This document shows, piece by piece, positions 7,472-16,809 of a stretch of 64,000 bases of DNA. A model generated the notes under the pieces. The model was not told the DNA's origin, did not search any database, and saw only the letters and a program-made list of their open reading frames with translations. The stretch covers positions 2,045,501 to 2,109,500 of the forward strand of contig NZ_CP101740.1 of the NCBI RefSeq assembly GCF_024496245.1, read 5' to 3'. The translations under genes were made by a program, and so were the position numbers. Within the stretch, counting starts at the first letter, position 1; each line of letters begins with the position of its first letter. Origin of the DNA: Sphingomonas qomolangmaensis (lineage in GTDB: Bacteria > Pseudomonadota > Alphaproteobacteria > Sphingomonadales > Sphingomonadaceae).

Positions 7472-9367
7472 ATGTATTTGAACGCATTATCCTCCCCGCT
7501 CGGCACCATCGATAAACCCATGCTACAATTACAAAATATCATTCTTGAAATGATAGCGACCGGCGAGCCGCTGGATGAAACCGCCGCGCGTCTGTGCATC
7601 GAGGCAGAAAAGGCATCTCCGGGCACGCTCTGTTCGGTCATCACCGTCGATTCCGCGGGCGTGATGCATCCCCTCGCAGCGCCCAGCCTGCCGAGCGATT
7701 TCGCCGCGCTTGCCGAAGGGGTAGCGATCGGGCCAGACGTCGGATCGTGCGGCGCGGCGGCGTTTCTTGGCCACGAGGTGACCGTCACCGACATCGCGAA
7801 CGACAGCCGCTGGGCGCGCTACAAGCAGTTCGCCGAGCCGCTGGGGGTGCTCGCCTGCTGGTCGAGCCCCATCCTAGAACGCGGCGGCAATCCGGTAGGC
7901 ACCTTCGCCTTTTATTTTCGCGAACATCGCGGCCCGACCAAGATCGAGCGCGAGCTGGTGCGCAACTGCACGCATCTGTGTCTTATCGCACTCGATCGCG
8001 AACGCCGCGTGGCCGAGCATCGGCGCCGTGCGTTCACTGACGAACTCACCGGCCTCGCCAATCGCGCTGCGTTTGAAGGCGCGCTCTCGAAGCTCGACTG
8101 CGCGGTGCCCGGCGACTGGGCGATGCTGATGATCGACCTCGACAACCTCAAGATCGTCAACGACACCTTCGGCCACGATGTTGGCGACTGCCTGTTGCGC
8201 GCGGCGGGCGACCGCATCGCCGCTGCGGTGGCGCCCGAGCGCGTGTTCCGCATCGGCGGCGACGAATTCGCGATCATCCTGCAAACCAAGAGCGCGCTAA
8301 GCGACCTCGACCGCACCGCCGAGCGGATCCTGACCTCGATCGCCGAGCCGGCAAGCTGCGGTCCGCAGGTCATCGTGCCGCGCGCCACCATCGGCGGCGC
8401 GGTGCTGTCGGCGGGCGACCGGGTGCCGGGGCGCGTACGCCAGCATGCCGATTTCGCAATGTACCACGCAAAGGAAACCGGGCGCGGCGGGTTCGTGCGC
8501 TATTGGCCCGGGCTCGGCTCGGCGATGACTCGCCGGCTGGGCGATATCCGCGATGTCGATGCCGCGCTGCGGGACGATCGGATCGACGCCTTCTACCAGC
8601 CACTCTTCCGCCTCGATACGCATGAGATCGTTGGGGTGGAGGCGCTGTGCCGGATGCGGATGGGCGACCGGACGGTAGCCGCTGCCGCCTTCCACGAAGC
8701 CACCAAGGACGCGCATGTCGCGACGGCGCTGACCGCGCGGATGATGGACATCGTCGCCAGGGACGTCCGGCGCTGGCTCGACATGGGCATCCCTTTCCAG
8801 CATGTCGGCATCAACATATCGTCGGCCGACATGCGAGAGGGCGCGCTCGACAAGGTGCTTGCGCACACCTTCGAACGGCAGGGCGTGCCGCTCGATCACG
8901 TGATCCTCGAAGTGACCGAAGCGGTCTATATGGGCGACGACGACCAGCTGGTGCAGGGCGCGATCGAACGGCTGCGCGCCAAGGGGATGAAGGTTGCGCT
9001 CGACGATTTCGGCACCGGCTACGCGTCGCTGACGCATTTGCTGACCGTGCCGGTCGACATCCTTAAGATCGACAAGAGCTTCGTCGATCGGCTCTCGCCC
9101 GACGACAGCAGCATCGCGATCGTTGAAGGGTTGGTGCAGATCGCGGGCAAGCTCGACATCCGCGTCGTTGCCGAGGGCATCGAGACCGAAGCCCAGGCAG
9201 CGCAGCTCACGGCAATCGGCTGCAACCTGGGGCAAGGTTATCTCTTCTCGCGCGCGGTCGATCGCGACGCCGCCACCGCGCTGCTGATGAATCAATCGCA
9301 GGCCCCCACTGCGATCGACATGGCGCACCCTGGGGCGACCATCTCGCAGATCGGACGCCGGCGGTAA
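7472..9367 (+). CDS. GAF-GGDEF-EAL c-di-GMP turnover protein
   Basis: A 631-residue soluble protein. A GAF domain occupies about residues 20-175, with the segment DVGSCGAAAFLGHEVTVTDI typical of GAF sensors joined to GGDEF. A cyclase domain follows (residues about 190-345) with an intact IGGDEFAI at 262-266, then an EAL phosphodiesterase domain (residues about 360-610) with EAL at 390-392 and DDFGTG further on. Both catalytic motifs look complete, so it may make or degrade c-di-GMP. No membrane segment is present. ATG 7472 gives the longest frame; ATG 7520 is an alternative that leaves all domains intact, and neither has a strong ribosome binding site. Confidence 0.93.
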   Translation: MYLNALSSPLGTIDKPMLQLQNIILEMIATGEPLDETAARLCIEAEKASPGTLCSVITVDSAGVMHPLAAPSLPSDFAALAEGVAIGPDVGSCGAAAFLGHEVTVTDIANDSRWARYKQFAEPLGVLACWSSPILERGGNPVGTFAFYFREHRGPTKIERELVRNCTHLCLIALDRERRVAEHRRRAFTDELTGLANRAAFEGALSKLDCAVPGDWAMLMIDLDNLKIVNDTFGHDVGDCLLRAAGDRIAAAVAPERVFRIGGDEFAIILQTKSALSDLDRTAERILTSIAEPASCGPQVIVPRATIGGAVLSAGDRVPGRVRQHADFAMYHAKETGRGGFVRYWPGLGSAMTRRLGDIRDVDAALRDDRIDAFYQPLFRLDTHEIVGVEALCRMRMGDRTVAAAAFHEATKDAHVATALTARMMDIVARDVRRWLDMGIPFQHVGINISSADMREGALDKVLAHTFERQGVPLDHVILEVTEAVYMGDDDQLVQGAIERLRAKGMKVALDDFGTGYASLTHLLTVPVDILKIDKSFVDRLSPDDSSIAIVEGLVQIAGKLDIRVVAEGIETEAQAAQLTAIGCNLGQGYLFSRAVDRDAATALLMNQSQAPTAIDMAHPGATISQIGRRR

Positions 9368-9439
9368 CCGTTCCGCCGGTACCGCGCTCGACTGCCGGCG
9401 CTTCACGGCAGAGGGCAATCCGCTCAGGTGGCGAATGCG

Positions 9440-10117
9440 TTAGGCCGCAGCGCCCTCGGCCAGCTCTCGCCGCACCTCGATCGCGCGCGCAAATACCGCC
9501 TCGAACATCGCCGGGGTGAGCCGCCCGGTATTCTGGTTGTAGCGCGAGCAGTGGTAGCTATCGATCAAGATGTGTCCGCCGGGCATGCGATGTTCGGCCA
9601 GATGCCCGAACTTGGCCTTGGGCAGCTTGCCCCCCAGCACCTTCACCGCCGACTGGTGCGCGATCTGGCCGAGCGCGACGAATACGCGCGGCGGGCCCAG
9701 ATCGGCGATCTGCCCCTCCAGGAACGGGCGGCAGGTGCGGATTTCCTCGGGGGTAGGCTTGTTCTCTGGCGGCAGGCATTTGACCGCGTTGATGATGCAA
9801 ACCCCCTCGAGCTGCAGCGTGTCGTCGGGCCGCGCTTCATAGATGCCCGATGCCATCCCGAACTTGGCGAGCGTATCGAACAACAACATGCCGGCATGGT
9901 CGCCGGTGAACGGGCGACCGGTGCGGTTGGCACCGTGCTTGCCCGGCGCCAGGCCGATGATTCCCAGCCACGCATCGGGATCACCGAATGCGTTGACCGG
10001 CGCGTTCCACCAGCCGGGATATTCGACCCGCAGCGCCTCGCGAAAGGCGACGAGACGGGGGCAGCGCGGGCAATCGTGCGGCGGTTCGGAATTGGGGAGT
10101 GGGCTTGGCGCAAACAT
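9440..10117 (-). CDS. Family 5 uracil-DNA glycosylase (UDGb type)
   Basis: A 225-residue DNA repair enzyme that removes uracil and related deaminated bases. Diagnostic parts are the N-terminal metal-ligand Cys pair (CPRCPRL), the active-site stretch GLAPGKHGANRTGRPFTGD, the Cys in INAVKCLPP with a further Cys downstream completing an iron-sulfur cluster set, and the C-terminal DSYHCSRYNQNTG. The GLAPG motif lacks the Asp of family 1 enzymes, as expected for family 5. The ATG at 10117 gives a normal length; the frame runs on to 10339, but that extension is Arg-rich antisense of folK. It is divergent from folK with 17 bases between starts. Confidence 0.92.
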   Translation of the reverse strand: MFAPSPLPNSEPPHDCPRCPRLVAFREALRVEYPGWWNAPVNAFGDPDAWLGIIGLAPGKHGANRTGRPFTGDHAGMLLFDTLAKFGMASGIYEARPDDTLQLEGVCIINAVKCLPPENKPTPEEIRTCRPFLEGQIADLGPPRVFVALGQIAHQSAVKVLGGKLPKAKFGHLAEHRMPGGHILIDSYHCSRYNQNTGRLTPAMFEAVFARAIEVRRELAEGAAA

Positions 10118-10134
10118 CGGGGCGCGATAGGCGC

Positions 10135-10635
10135 ATGGCGGTGCAGGAAGCAACTTATCTGATCGCGCTCGGCTCGAACCGGTGGAGCCGCCACGGCGGT
10201 CCGCGCGCGACGCTCGCCGCGGCGGTCGCGGCGTTGCCCGGCGTGATCGCCGCCGCACCGATCGTCGAGACTGCGCCGATCGGCCCCTCGCGCCGCCGCT
10301 TCGCCAATGGCGCGGTGCTGCTGAGGAGCGACCTGCCACCGCCCGCGATGCTGGCTGCGCTCAAGGCGATCGAGGCGGGGTTCGGCAGGCGGCCGGGCCA
10401 GCGTTGGGGCGCGCGCGTGCTCGATCTCGACATCATCCTGTGGTCGGGCGGAATCTTCACCGCACGATCGCTGGCGATCCCGCACGTCGCGTTCCGTAGC
10501 CGCAGCTTCGCCCTCGCGCCTGCGGCAGCGATCGCCCCCCGCTGGCGTGATCCCGTCACCGGGCTTTCGCTGGCGCAGCTCGCCGCGAGGCTCGCCCGCC
10601 TACGCCCGGTTGACCGCAAGCGCGCGCGACCCTAG
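10135..10635 (+). CDS. folK: 2-amino-4-hydroxy-6-hydroxymethyldihydropteridine diphosphokinase
   Basis: A 166-residue cytoplasmic enzyme that transfers pyrophosphate from ATP to hydroxymethyl-dihydropterin in folate synthesis. The family features are the N-terminal YLIALGSNRWS and the signature RWGARVLDLDIILW with its two catalytic aspartates. The C-terminal HxRxxxRxFxLxP pattern is present in modified form (PHVAFRSRSFALAP), with Ala where Arg is usual after His. ATG 10135 was chosen over 10099 because the family begins just before the YLIALGSN strand. folP and folB are not adjacent. Confidence 0.9.
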   Translation: MAVQEATYLIALGSNRWSRHGGPRATLAAAVAALPGVIAAAPIVETAPIGPSRRRFANGAVLLRSDLPPPAMLAALKAIEAGFGRRPGQRWGARVLDLDIILWSGGIFTARSLAIPHVAFRSRSFALAPAAAIAPRWRDPVTGLSLAQLAARLARLRPVDRKRARP

Positions 10636-10651
10636 GTGCGCCGTCTTGGTC

Positions 10652-10727
<76 letters not shown>

Positions 10728-10844
10728 AGCTTCGCCCCATCGGCACCACCTGGCATTGCCACAGCGCCAACCGGGCACCCACAATCGGTCACGAATCGTC
10801 GACCGGACGATCACCCATGCGCGGCTGCTGAACCGCCGGCGCCC

Positions 10845-11696
10845 TCAGCCGAACAACCCCCGCAATGCATTGTTGATAACCGCCTGGAAGCTCGAACGGA
10901 TATTGGGCGAATTAAGCGTGTCCGAGATCTGGCCGATCATCGACTGTTTGGTGCCCTTGTCCTCGAATATCTGCTGCGCGGTCTTGCTATAGGTATCGCG
11001 CCACGTCGGATCGCCGATCGAATAGATGACGACGGCGACCGACAGGTCGGCCGGATCGGCGGCGAAGCTCAGCTGGTTTACCGTCACCACCAGCGTCGAC
11101 CCGTCGGGCGAAACCGTTGCGCTCGCCTGCGCGGTCGCCTTGGCTTTCGCGAAGGTGGCGATGAAGGTTCCCTCGCCATGCGGTGCATATTGCGTACCGA
11201 TCAGACAGGTCGTGCCGTCCTCGCTCTGGCAGCAACGCTGGTCGATCGAAAAATTACCCTGAATTTGGAACGACTTGATCGGCCAGGTCCCGATCGTGCC
11301 GAGCGTCGCCCCCGCCGAGATATTGTCGCCATCGGTGACCACCGGTGGGTCGGCAAGCATGTTCGATATGCCCACCAGCTGGAACGGAATCGCCTGCGGA
11401 AAGCTCACGCCGCTGATAGACGCCAGGTTGAGGATCGGTATCGCGCCGTCCGCCGGGATGCCGAAGCTGGTCTTGCTGGGCGGCGACGTGCCGGCGCAAA
11501 TCATCTGCGCCCCGGTCACCGCCTGCGGCCCGATCTTCAGATCGGGCCAGCCGCCGTCGATCACATAGGGCTCGACGACCGGGTTGCTCTGCTGCTGCAC
11601 CAGCTTGGGCAGATAATAGTCCGAAGTGGGATCGGTCGTCTTCTTGTAGAAGGTCGAGAGGAAGAACTGGAGAATCGGATCGGGCGATGCGGTCAT
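10845..11696 (-). CDS. Unknown protein, last gene of six-gene cluster
   Basis: A 283-residue protein of unknown function with no signal peptide or membrane helix. It starts with an amphipathic helix (DPILQFFLSTFYKK), then YYLP, a long beta-rich middle with many Gly/Ser/Thr, three Cys close together (RCCQSEDGTTC), a strand pair SATVSPDGSTLVVTVNQL, and a C-terminal helix ending INNALRGLFG. The YYLP...PDL start and the IN-x-AL end resemble the first gene of the cluster (19210-20622), so the two may be distant paralogues. ATG 11696 has GAGGAA about 8 bases upstream and lies 16 bases after the polyprenyl synthase stop. Confidence 0.75.
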   Translation of the reverse strand: MTASPDPILQFFLSTFYKKTTDPTSDYYLPKLVQQQSNPVVEPYVIDGGWPDLKIGPQAVTGAQMICAGTSPPSKTSFGIPADGAIPILNLASISGVSFPQAIPFQLVGISNMLADPPVVTDGDNISAGATLGTIGTWPIKSFQIQGNFSIDQRCCQSEDGTTCLIGTQYAPHGEGTFIATFAKAKATAQASATVSPDGSTLVVTVNQLSFAADPADLSVAVVIYSIGDPTWRDTYSKTAQQIFEDKGTKQSMIGQISDTLNSPNIRSSFQAVINNALRGLFG

Positions 11697-11712
11697 CGAT
11701 GGGGTTCCTCGA

Positions 11713-12765
11713 TCAAGCCACGGCGCGATCGGCGGCGGGCTGGTTTGGAGAGGCCAGGAAAGGACGATCGACCACATGATAGGCGATCGCCTCGGCGGCA
11801 TCGCGATGCGGACCGGCGGGCACCAGGTTGAGCTGACCGATGGCGAGTATGGTATAGGAGCGCGCGAGGGCATAGGCGCGCATCAACCCGGCGGAATCGG
11901 TGACCGCACGCGCCGCCGCGGCGATCGATTCGGCATCGGTGCTTTCGCCGCGCACCACGCAGTGCAAGACATGATCGGGCTCGAACTCGGGCAGCGCTAA
12001 GATGATCGGCAGCGTCATCCGCTGCGCCAGCAAATCGGCATGGGCGCCCTTCCCCGCCAGCGCCTCGGGATGCACGAAATCGAGCACGTCATCCATGATC
12101 TGGAATGCCCGCCCGACGTTCCAGCCGAACTGGCTGATCGCATAGATCGTGCGCTCCCCTGCATCGGCGAGCGTCGCTCCCGCCTCGCACGCAAAGCCAA
12201 AAAGCGTCGCGGTCTTGCGATCGATCGTGCGGAAATACCGCATCCGCAGTTCGTCGATCGAACGCGTCGGATCGATGTCGAGCTCGTCGAGTTCGCCGCA
12301 GCACAGCTTGAACCCGACATCGAGCACGTGGTTGACCAATTGCATGTCGCGCTGGGTTTCGACGCTCGCGGCAAACACGCGGATCGCCTGGACGAACTGC
12401 AGATCGCCGATGAGAATCGCGGTCTTGGTCCCGCGCGCGGCAGCCGTCGACGGCGCCCCGCGGCGCTGCGCCGCCTCGTCGATGATGTCGTCGTGGATCA
12501 GCGTGGCGGTGTGCAGCATCTCAAGCGAGACCGCGGCCTGGACCGCCTTGGCGGGCAACGGCGCATCTTCCTGCGCGCTGCACATGCGCGCCGACAGCAG
12601 CAACAGCAACGGGCGCAGCTTCTTGCCCCCGCGATAGGTCGCGCGCTCGATCTCGGTCAGGTAGCGGCGCTGGGGGTGCAGCGCGTCGAGCAGCCCCGCG
12701 TCGAAGCGCGCGCGCTCGCCCCCCAGCAGCGACCAAGCGTCGCTCAACGGATCGCGCGCGTTCAC
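11713..12765 (-). CDS. Long-chain polyprenyl diphosphate synthase
   Basis: A 350-residue trans-prenyltransferase that adds isopentenyl units to an allylic diphosphate. Seen are GGKKLRP near residue 47, the first Asp-rich motif DDIIDE at 92-97 followed by RRG, KTATLFGFACE, and the second Asp-rich motif DDVLD at 225-229. Just before the first motif it reads LHTATLIH, like IspB-type synthases, with a small residue five places upstream rather than Phe or Tyr; this points to a long product. The GTG start overlaps the stop of the 1345-aa gene by four bases (GTGA), so the two are translationally coupled. Its placement inside a cluster of unknown genes, not by ubiquinone genes, is unusual. Confidence 0.9.
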   Translation of the reverse strand: MNARDPLSDAWSLLGGERARFDAGLLDALHPQRRYLTEIERATYRGGKKLRPLLLLLSARMCSAQEDAPLPAKAVQAAVSLEMLHTATLIHDDIIDEAAQRRGAPSTAAARGTKTAILIGDLQFVQAIRVFAASVETQRDMQLVNHVLDVGFKLCCGELDELDIDPTRSIDELRMRYFRTIDRKTATLFGFACEAGATLADAGERTIYAISQFGWNVGRAFQIMDDVLDFVHPEALAGKGAHADLLAQRMTLPIILALPEFEPDHVLHCVVRGESTDAESIAAAARAVTDSAGLMRAYALARSYTILAIGQLNLVPAGPHRDAAEAIAYHVVDRPFLASPNQPAADRAVA

Positions 12766-15700
12766 GCCGCGAGCAGTTCGAGCGCGAGGGCATATTCGCG
12801 ATCGACATACGGCGCGGCAATGGCGAGCATCGTATCGATCGACGTGACCGATTCGGGCGAGGCGTTGGGCCGAATCGCCGCAAGTCGATCACCGAGCTCG
12901 CGGAGCGGATGATCGGCGTCCTTGGTGGCCGGCAGAACGCGGTTGCGGCCTTCGATCGTGATCAGCCGGACGATCTCGTGCTGGTGGAGATAATAGTGGA
13001 ACAACAATTCGCGTCCGCCGGGCAGCGCCGCCATGTCGAACAGCGCCTGGCGCCAGCGTAGCTCATACGCCACGGCGAGCCGCAAGCCATCGTCGCGCTG
13101 GCGGTCTCCCTCTGCGCCCCGCGACGTCGCCTGCATCAGCGGTGCAGCCCCTTGCATCGCGCAGCCCTTCGCAGCGGCCCAAATGTCATCGAGCGCCTTC
13201 GCAACCGCGGCCGCGGTCTTGCCGAACGCTTCGGCGATCGCATTGCACGCATCCTCGAACGTCTTGCCGAGCTGCTTGAACACCTGCCCGATCTGCTCGA
13301 TCGAAGCGTCGAACGCGGCCTTCATCGCCTTGGCCGCAGCGACCAGATCGTTGCCGAACGCGATCAAACCCGAAGCGATCGCGGCAGCGAAATTTTCCAG
13401 CGACGACAGGATGTTAGCGTATAGCAATTTGACGTTGTTCTTCAGCCAGGTCGCGATCGCATCCCACAGATTGCCGATCGCGTGGGTTATGTCGGCTAGG
13501 GTGAGGGTGAAGTTGGGGGTGAAGTTCTGCCCGGCATAGCCGAACGACAGCCCGATCGAAAAGGAACCGCCAACCGGGCTCAGCGCGAGCCCCGCCCCCA
13601 GCGTCAGTCCCGCCGCAACCCCCGGAATATGGATCGCGGGGATCACCGTAATGCCGGCGATCTTGTAGGCCGGCAGGTCGATCTTCAGCGAGAAGCCGAA
13701 CTTCGCCGATGCGGCTAGGCTCATCTTGGCCATGCTCAGGTGGCAGCTCAGCTGCTCGGTCATCCCCAGGAAGGTAAAGTCATATTCGAAGTCGAGCGTA
13801 TCGCGGCTCGCCTTCAGATAGACCTTGTCCTGGATCGCGCCGCCGAGCAGCTTCACATTGCCCGACAGCTCGAGATAGGTCGCAGCCTCGCCCGCCAGCA
13901 ACGGTCGCCGATCGACGGCGGGAAGCGTCGCCAGGTCGTGCGCCAGCGCGAGCGTCGAGACGGATGAGTCGCGGTGGAGCGTGCTGAAGCGCGGGGCATC
14001 GCGCGCCACCAGCGCCACGCCGCTGGTAAATGCCGCGGTGTCGACCAGGAACGACGGCCCCTTGGTCCCCTGGAAGTCCGAGATCACGAGCAGGTCATCG
14101 CCCAGCTTGATCGGCAAATTCACATTGCCCATCGCATATACGCCGCGATCCTGATTGACCGCGACGTCGACGATCACTTCCCAGTCGTAGAACAGCACGT
14201 CGGCCTTCACCTGGATGCCCGGCTGGAAGCTTTGATTGCCGATCTTGAAGCCGTTGGGATCGTCGACGATGTAGAGATCGATCGTCTTGAACGCGATCCC
14301 GTTGAGGACCGGCACGCTCGAAAGGTCGAGCGTCGTGAATTCGGTGATGAGGTCGGTGAGCTTGAGCGCCTGATCGCTGGCGTCGAGCCCAAACAGCAGC
14401 GCGCCGGGCACTTCGAAATCGATGATCGACGCGCCGATCGTGAAGGTGAACTGGCGCGGCGCGGTGCCGATCACGAAGCTGCCGAGCATGCCGATCGTCA
14501 CGCCGGTCCCGCCGATGACGACCGTAACGCCGGCATTGGCGACCGTCAGCCCCGCGATGCCGAACGGATTGGGCCAATTCTCCACCGCGAGGTCGAATGC
14601 GACCGCGGGCGGCTCGAGCTTGATGCTGCCCTGCCCCGCGATGACGAGCGTTTCGCCGCCGATCTTGAGCGCGGCGGCGGCGATGAGGTCGAACTCGGCC
14701 GCGCCGGGCTTGAGCACCACCGCCAGTTCCTTGAAGGTGAAATCCTTGTTCACCTCGAACGAGGGCAGCGAGGCCTTGATCAGCGACTTGGCCGGCGTGG
14801 TCGAGTCGATCTGCGCGACGAGGTTGAGCGTCACGTCGGCGGTGAAGAGCTTCTTGAGCAGGTCGAGCCCATCGCCCTTGAGCTGCAGCGTCGTGAACGC
14901 GGTGACGCCGGCGGGGAGCGGCGTCGGCACCGGCATCGTGAGGTTGGGCAGCGTCAGCTTGTCCGCCGCGATCGTCGAAACGATCAACCCGGTGTTGCGG
15001 AAGCTCAGCCCGCTGAACAAGTCGGCCAACGGCGGGAACAGGTCGCCCGGCGACCACGCCTCGGGAACCGCGAAACCGACGACGAAGCCGGTCGACTTGG
15101 CGGTGCGGCGAACCTCGAAAAAGCCCGAGCCCAGGTCATGGCCGTTCGCGGTCGCGGTAGCGGACAGCATGAAATCATACATCTTGCCGCCGTCGCTCGC
15201 CACGAGCCACTGCGCCGCGCGCGTCACCGGCGCGCGCTGCTCGTTGGCGATCGTCAAACTGGCCTGCGCGTGGGTGATCGTCACCACCGGCAGCCCGCTC
15301 GGCGTGCTGGTGCCGGTCAGCTTGCTGCCGAGCTCGGTCAGGTTGATGTCGGGGAACTTGCCGGTGAGCGTGAATTGCTCGTGGAGGTTCCAGGTCGCGT
15401 CGAAATCGATGTCGGCAACGGTAGCGGTCGCCGATATCGTCCCCGTCGTCGCGCCGCCATTATGCTCGAGCTGCGCCGACGCGCCGGTGAGCGCGACCGA
15501 GGTGAAGCCGAGCGGCAAGGTCCAGTTGCCCGACAGCGACGTATCGAAATACCAGTCGAGCGAGGGAACGGTGATCCCCAGATCGAGCCCATCGAGGTCG
15601 AGCGTCGCGGGGATGTCGACGCTCAGGAAATAGTCGATCACGTCGTTGATATGGACGACCGAGCCCTCGCGCAGCGCCGCATACAGCGTACCGGTGAGCC

Positions 15701-16799
15701 CCGACGATGTCTTGGCGATCGCCACCCCCACGCCCAGCGTGCCGCCCGGCCAACTGGCCGTCGCCTCGACCGATGCCAGGACCTGGAGCGCGCCGAGCGG
15801 ATCGAGCACCGCGAACGACATCCGCCCGCCGGTCAACGTCACCCCGCGAATGATCGGCCAATCGCCCGATACCGCCGCCTGCACCGCGATCGAGACGATC
15901 TTCTGCTGCACGGGATTGAGCTGGAAGCTCAAGCCCGCGACCGCATTGATCCCGGGAAAGCCGCTATCGCTCGGCACATAGGAGGCGAGATCGGCACCGC
16001 CCGCCAGGCTGCCCAGATCGGCAAGCGCGAGATTGGCGGCGCCGCTCAGATCTGCCTCGATCGCCACCACCGATTTGGGTGTCGACAGATCGATGAAGAT
16101 CGGAACCTTCTTGCGCTTGATCGTCACATTGGCGGCCAGCCCGATCGTCACCTTGGCCGCGGTTTGCGCGGCGCCCTGATGATCGTACCAGGTCATCGCC
16201 GATGAAGCGATCTGGAACGCCGGGGTCAACGTGCCGAGCGGTTCGAGACTGACCTGCGCGATGTCGGCCTGCAGCGTGAACACCGGCACGTTGCCGCTCA
16301 TCGCGATCGGCCCCTTCAGCGCGAAGCTGAAAATATTGCCGAGCAGCCAGCCGATCACGCCGATATCGCCGTTGAATTTGGCGGTGGTCGCGAGCGTGAG
16401 CGCGCTGGCCGCCGGCGCGGTGGTCGATAGCACCAGCGTGACGTCCGAATAGTCGAGTTCGGTGAGCACCGAGCCGCCGAGCTGATCGAAGGCGGTGTCG
16501 AACCGCCAGGCCGACGGCGCGGTGGCGGTCAACAGCAGCTGGACCTCGCTCCCCGATCCGTCGAACACCGCGGTGACGGAGGTGTCGGCGAACGGCGCGA
16601 CGCTGCCCTTGCCCCGAACGGTGACGTCCTGGGTGCCGGGCGTGAGCTTGGCATCGACGATGTCGAGCGTCGCGCCCTTCGGCAGATAGGCCCCAAGCGT
16701 TTTGGCGATGGCCCCCGCGCCGAAGGCACCGACCGGCAGCTTGAGCGTGCCGCCGTCGATGTGCGGCTGAAGGATGGCTTCGATGTCCTGCGGGCTCAC
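12762..16799 (-). CDS. Giant beta-rich protein of unknown function
   Basis: A 1345-residue protein that I could not assign to a family. Residues 1 to about 1100 consist of repeated blocks of alternating polar/hydrophobic strands rich in Gly, Ala, Thr and Leu, with phrases such as LTLPNLTMPVP and FTFTIGASIIDF, suggesting long amphipathic sheets. Residues about 1100-1215 form an Ala-rich amphipathic helical stretch (AAKAMKAAFDASIEQIGQ), and a helical tail follows to the end. There is no signal peptide, Cys cluster or membrane anchor. The GTG start has a perfect AGGAGG eight bases upstream, lying across the stop of the preceding gene. A structural or lipid-binding role is possible but unproven. 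Confidence 0.8.
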   Translation of the reverse strand: MSPQDIEAILQPHIDGGTLKLPVGAFGAGAIAKTLGAYLPKGATLDIVDAKLTPGTQDVTVRGKGSVAPFADTSVTAVFDGSGSEVQLLLTATAPSAWRFDTAFDQLGGSVLTELDYSDVTLVLSTTAPAASALTLATTAKFNGDIGVIGWLLGNIFSFALKGPIAMSGNVPVFTLQADIAQVSLEPLGTLTPAFQIASSAMTWYDHQGAAQTAAKVTIGLAANVTIKRKKVPIFIDLSTPKSVVAIEADLSGAANLALADLGSLAGGADLASYVPSDSGFPGINAVAGLSFQLNPVQQKIVSIAVQAAVSGDWPIIRGVTLTGGRMSFAVLDPLGALQVLASVEATASWPGGTLGVGVAIAKTSSGLTGTLYAALREGSVVHINDVIDYFLSVDIPATLDLDGLDLGITVPSLDWYFDTSLSGNWTLPLGFTSVALTGASAQLEHNGGATTGTISATATVADIDFDATWNLHEQFTLTGKFPDINLTELGSKLTGTSTPSGLPVVTITHAQASLTIANEQRAPVTRAAQWLVASDGGKMYDFMLSATATANGHDLGSGFFEVRRTAKSTGFVVGFAVPEAWSPGDLFPPLADLFSGLSFRNTGLIVSTIAADKLTLPNLTMPVPTPLPAGVTAFTTLQLKGDGLDLLKKLFTADVTLNLVAQIDSTTPAKSLIKASLPSFEVNKDFTFKELAVVLKPGAAEFDLIAAAALKIGGETLVIAGQGSIKLEPPAVAFDLAVENWPNPFGIAGLTVANAGVTVVIGGTGVTIGMLGSFVIGTAPRQFTFTIGASIIDFEVPGALLFGLDASDQALKLTDLITEFTTLDLSSVPVLNGIAFKTIDLYIVDDPNGFKIGNQSFQPGIQVKADVLFYDWEVIVDVAVNQDRGVYAMGNVNLPIKLGDDLLVISDFQGTKGPSFLVDTAAFTSGVALVARDAPRFSTLHRDSSVSTLALAHDLATLPAVDRRPLLAGEAATYLELSGNVKLLGGAIQDKVYLKASRDTLDFEYDFTFLGMTEQLSCHLSMAKMSLAASAKFGFSLKIDLPAYKIAGITVIPAIHIPGVAAGLTLGAGLALSPVGGSFSIGLSFGYAGQNFTPNFTLTLADITHAIGNLWDAIATWLKNNVKLLYANILSSLENFAAAIASGLIAFGNDLVAAAKAMKAAFDASIEQIGQVFKQLGKTFEDACNAIAEAFGKTAAAVAKALDDIWAAAKGCAMQGAAPLMQATSRGAEGDRQRDDGLRLAVAYELRWRQALFDMAALPGGRELLFHYYLHQHEIVRLITIEGRNRVLPATKDADHPLRELGDRLAAIRPNASPESVTSIDTMLAIAAPYVDREYALALELLAA

Positions 16800-16809
16800 G
16801 GTCGACCTC

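Noticed and set aside
13974..16205. 743-residue open frame on the plus strand
   Set aside because: It lies fully antisense to the 1345-aa gene, is very rich in Arg, Asp, His and Glu as typical of reverse frames in GC-rich DNA, and has no good start.
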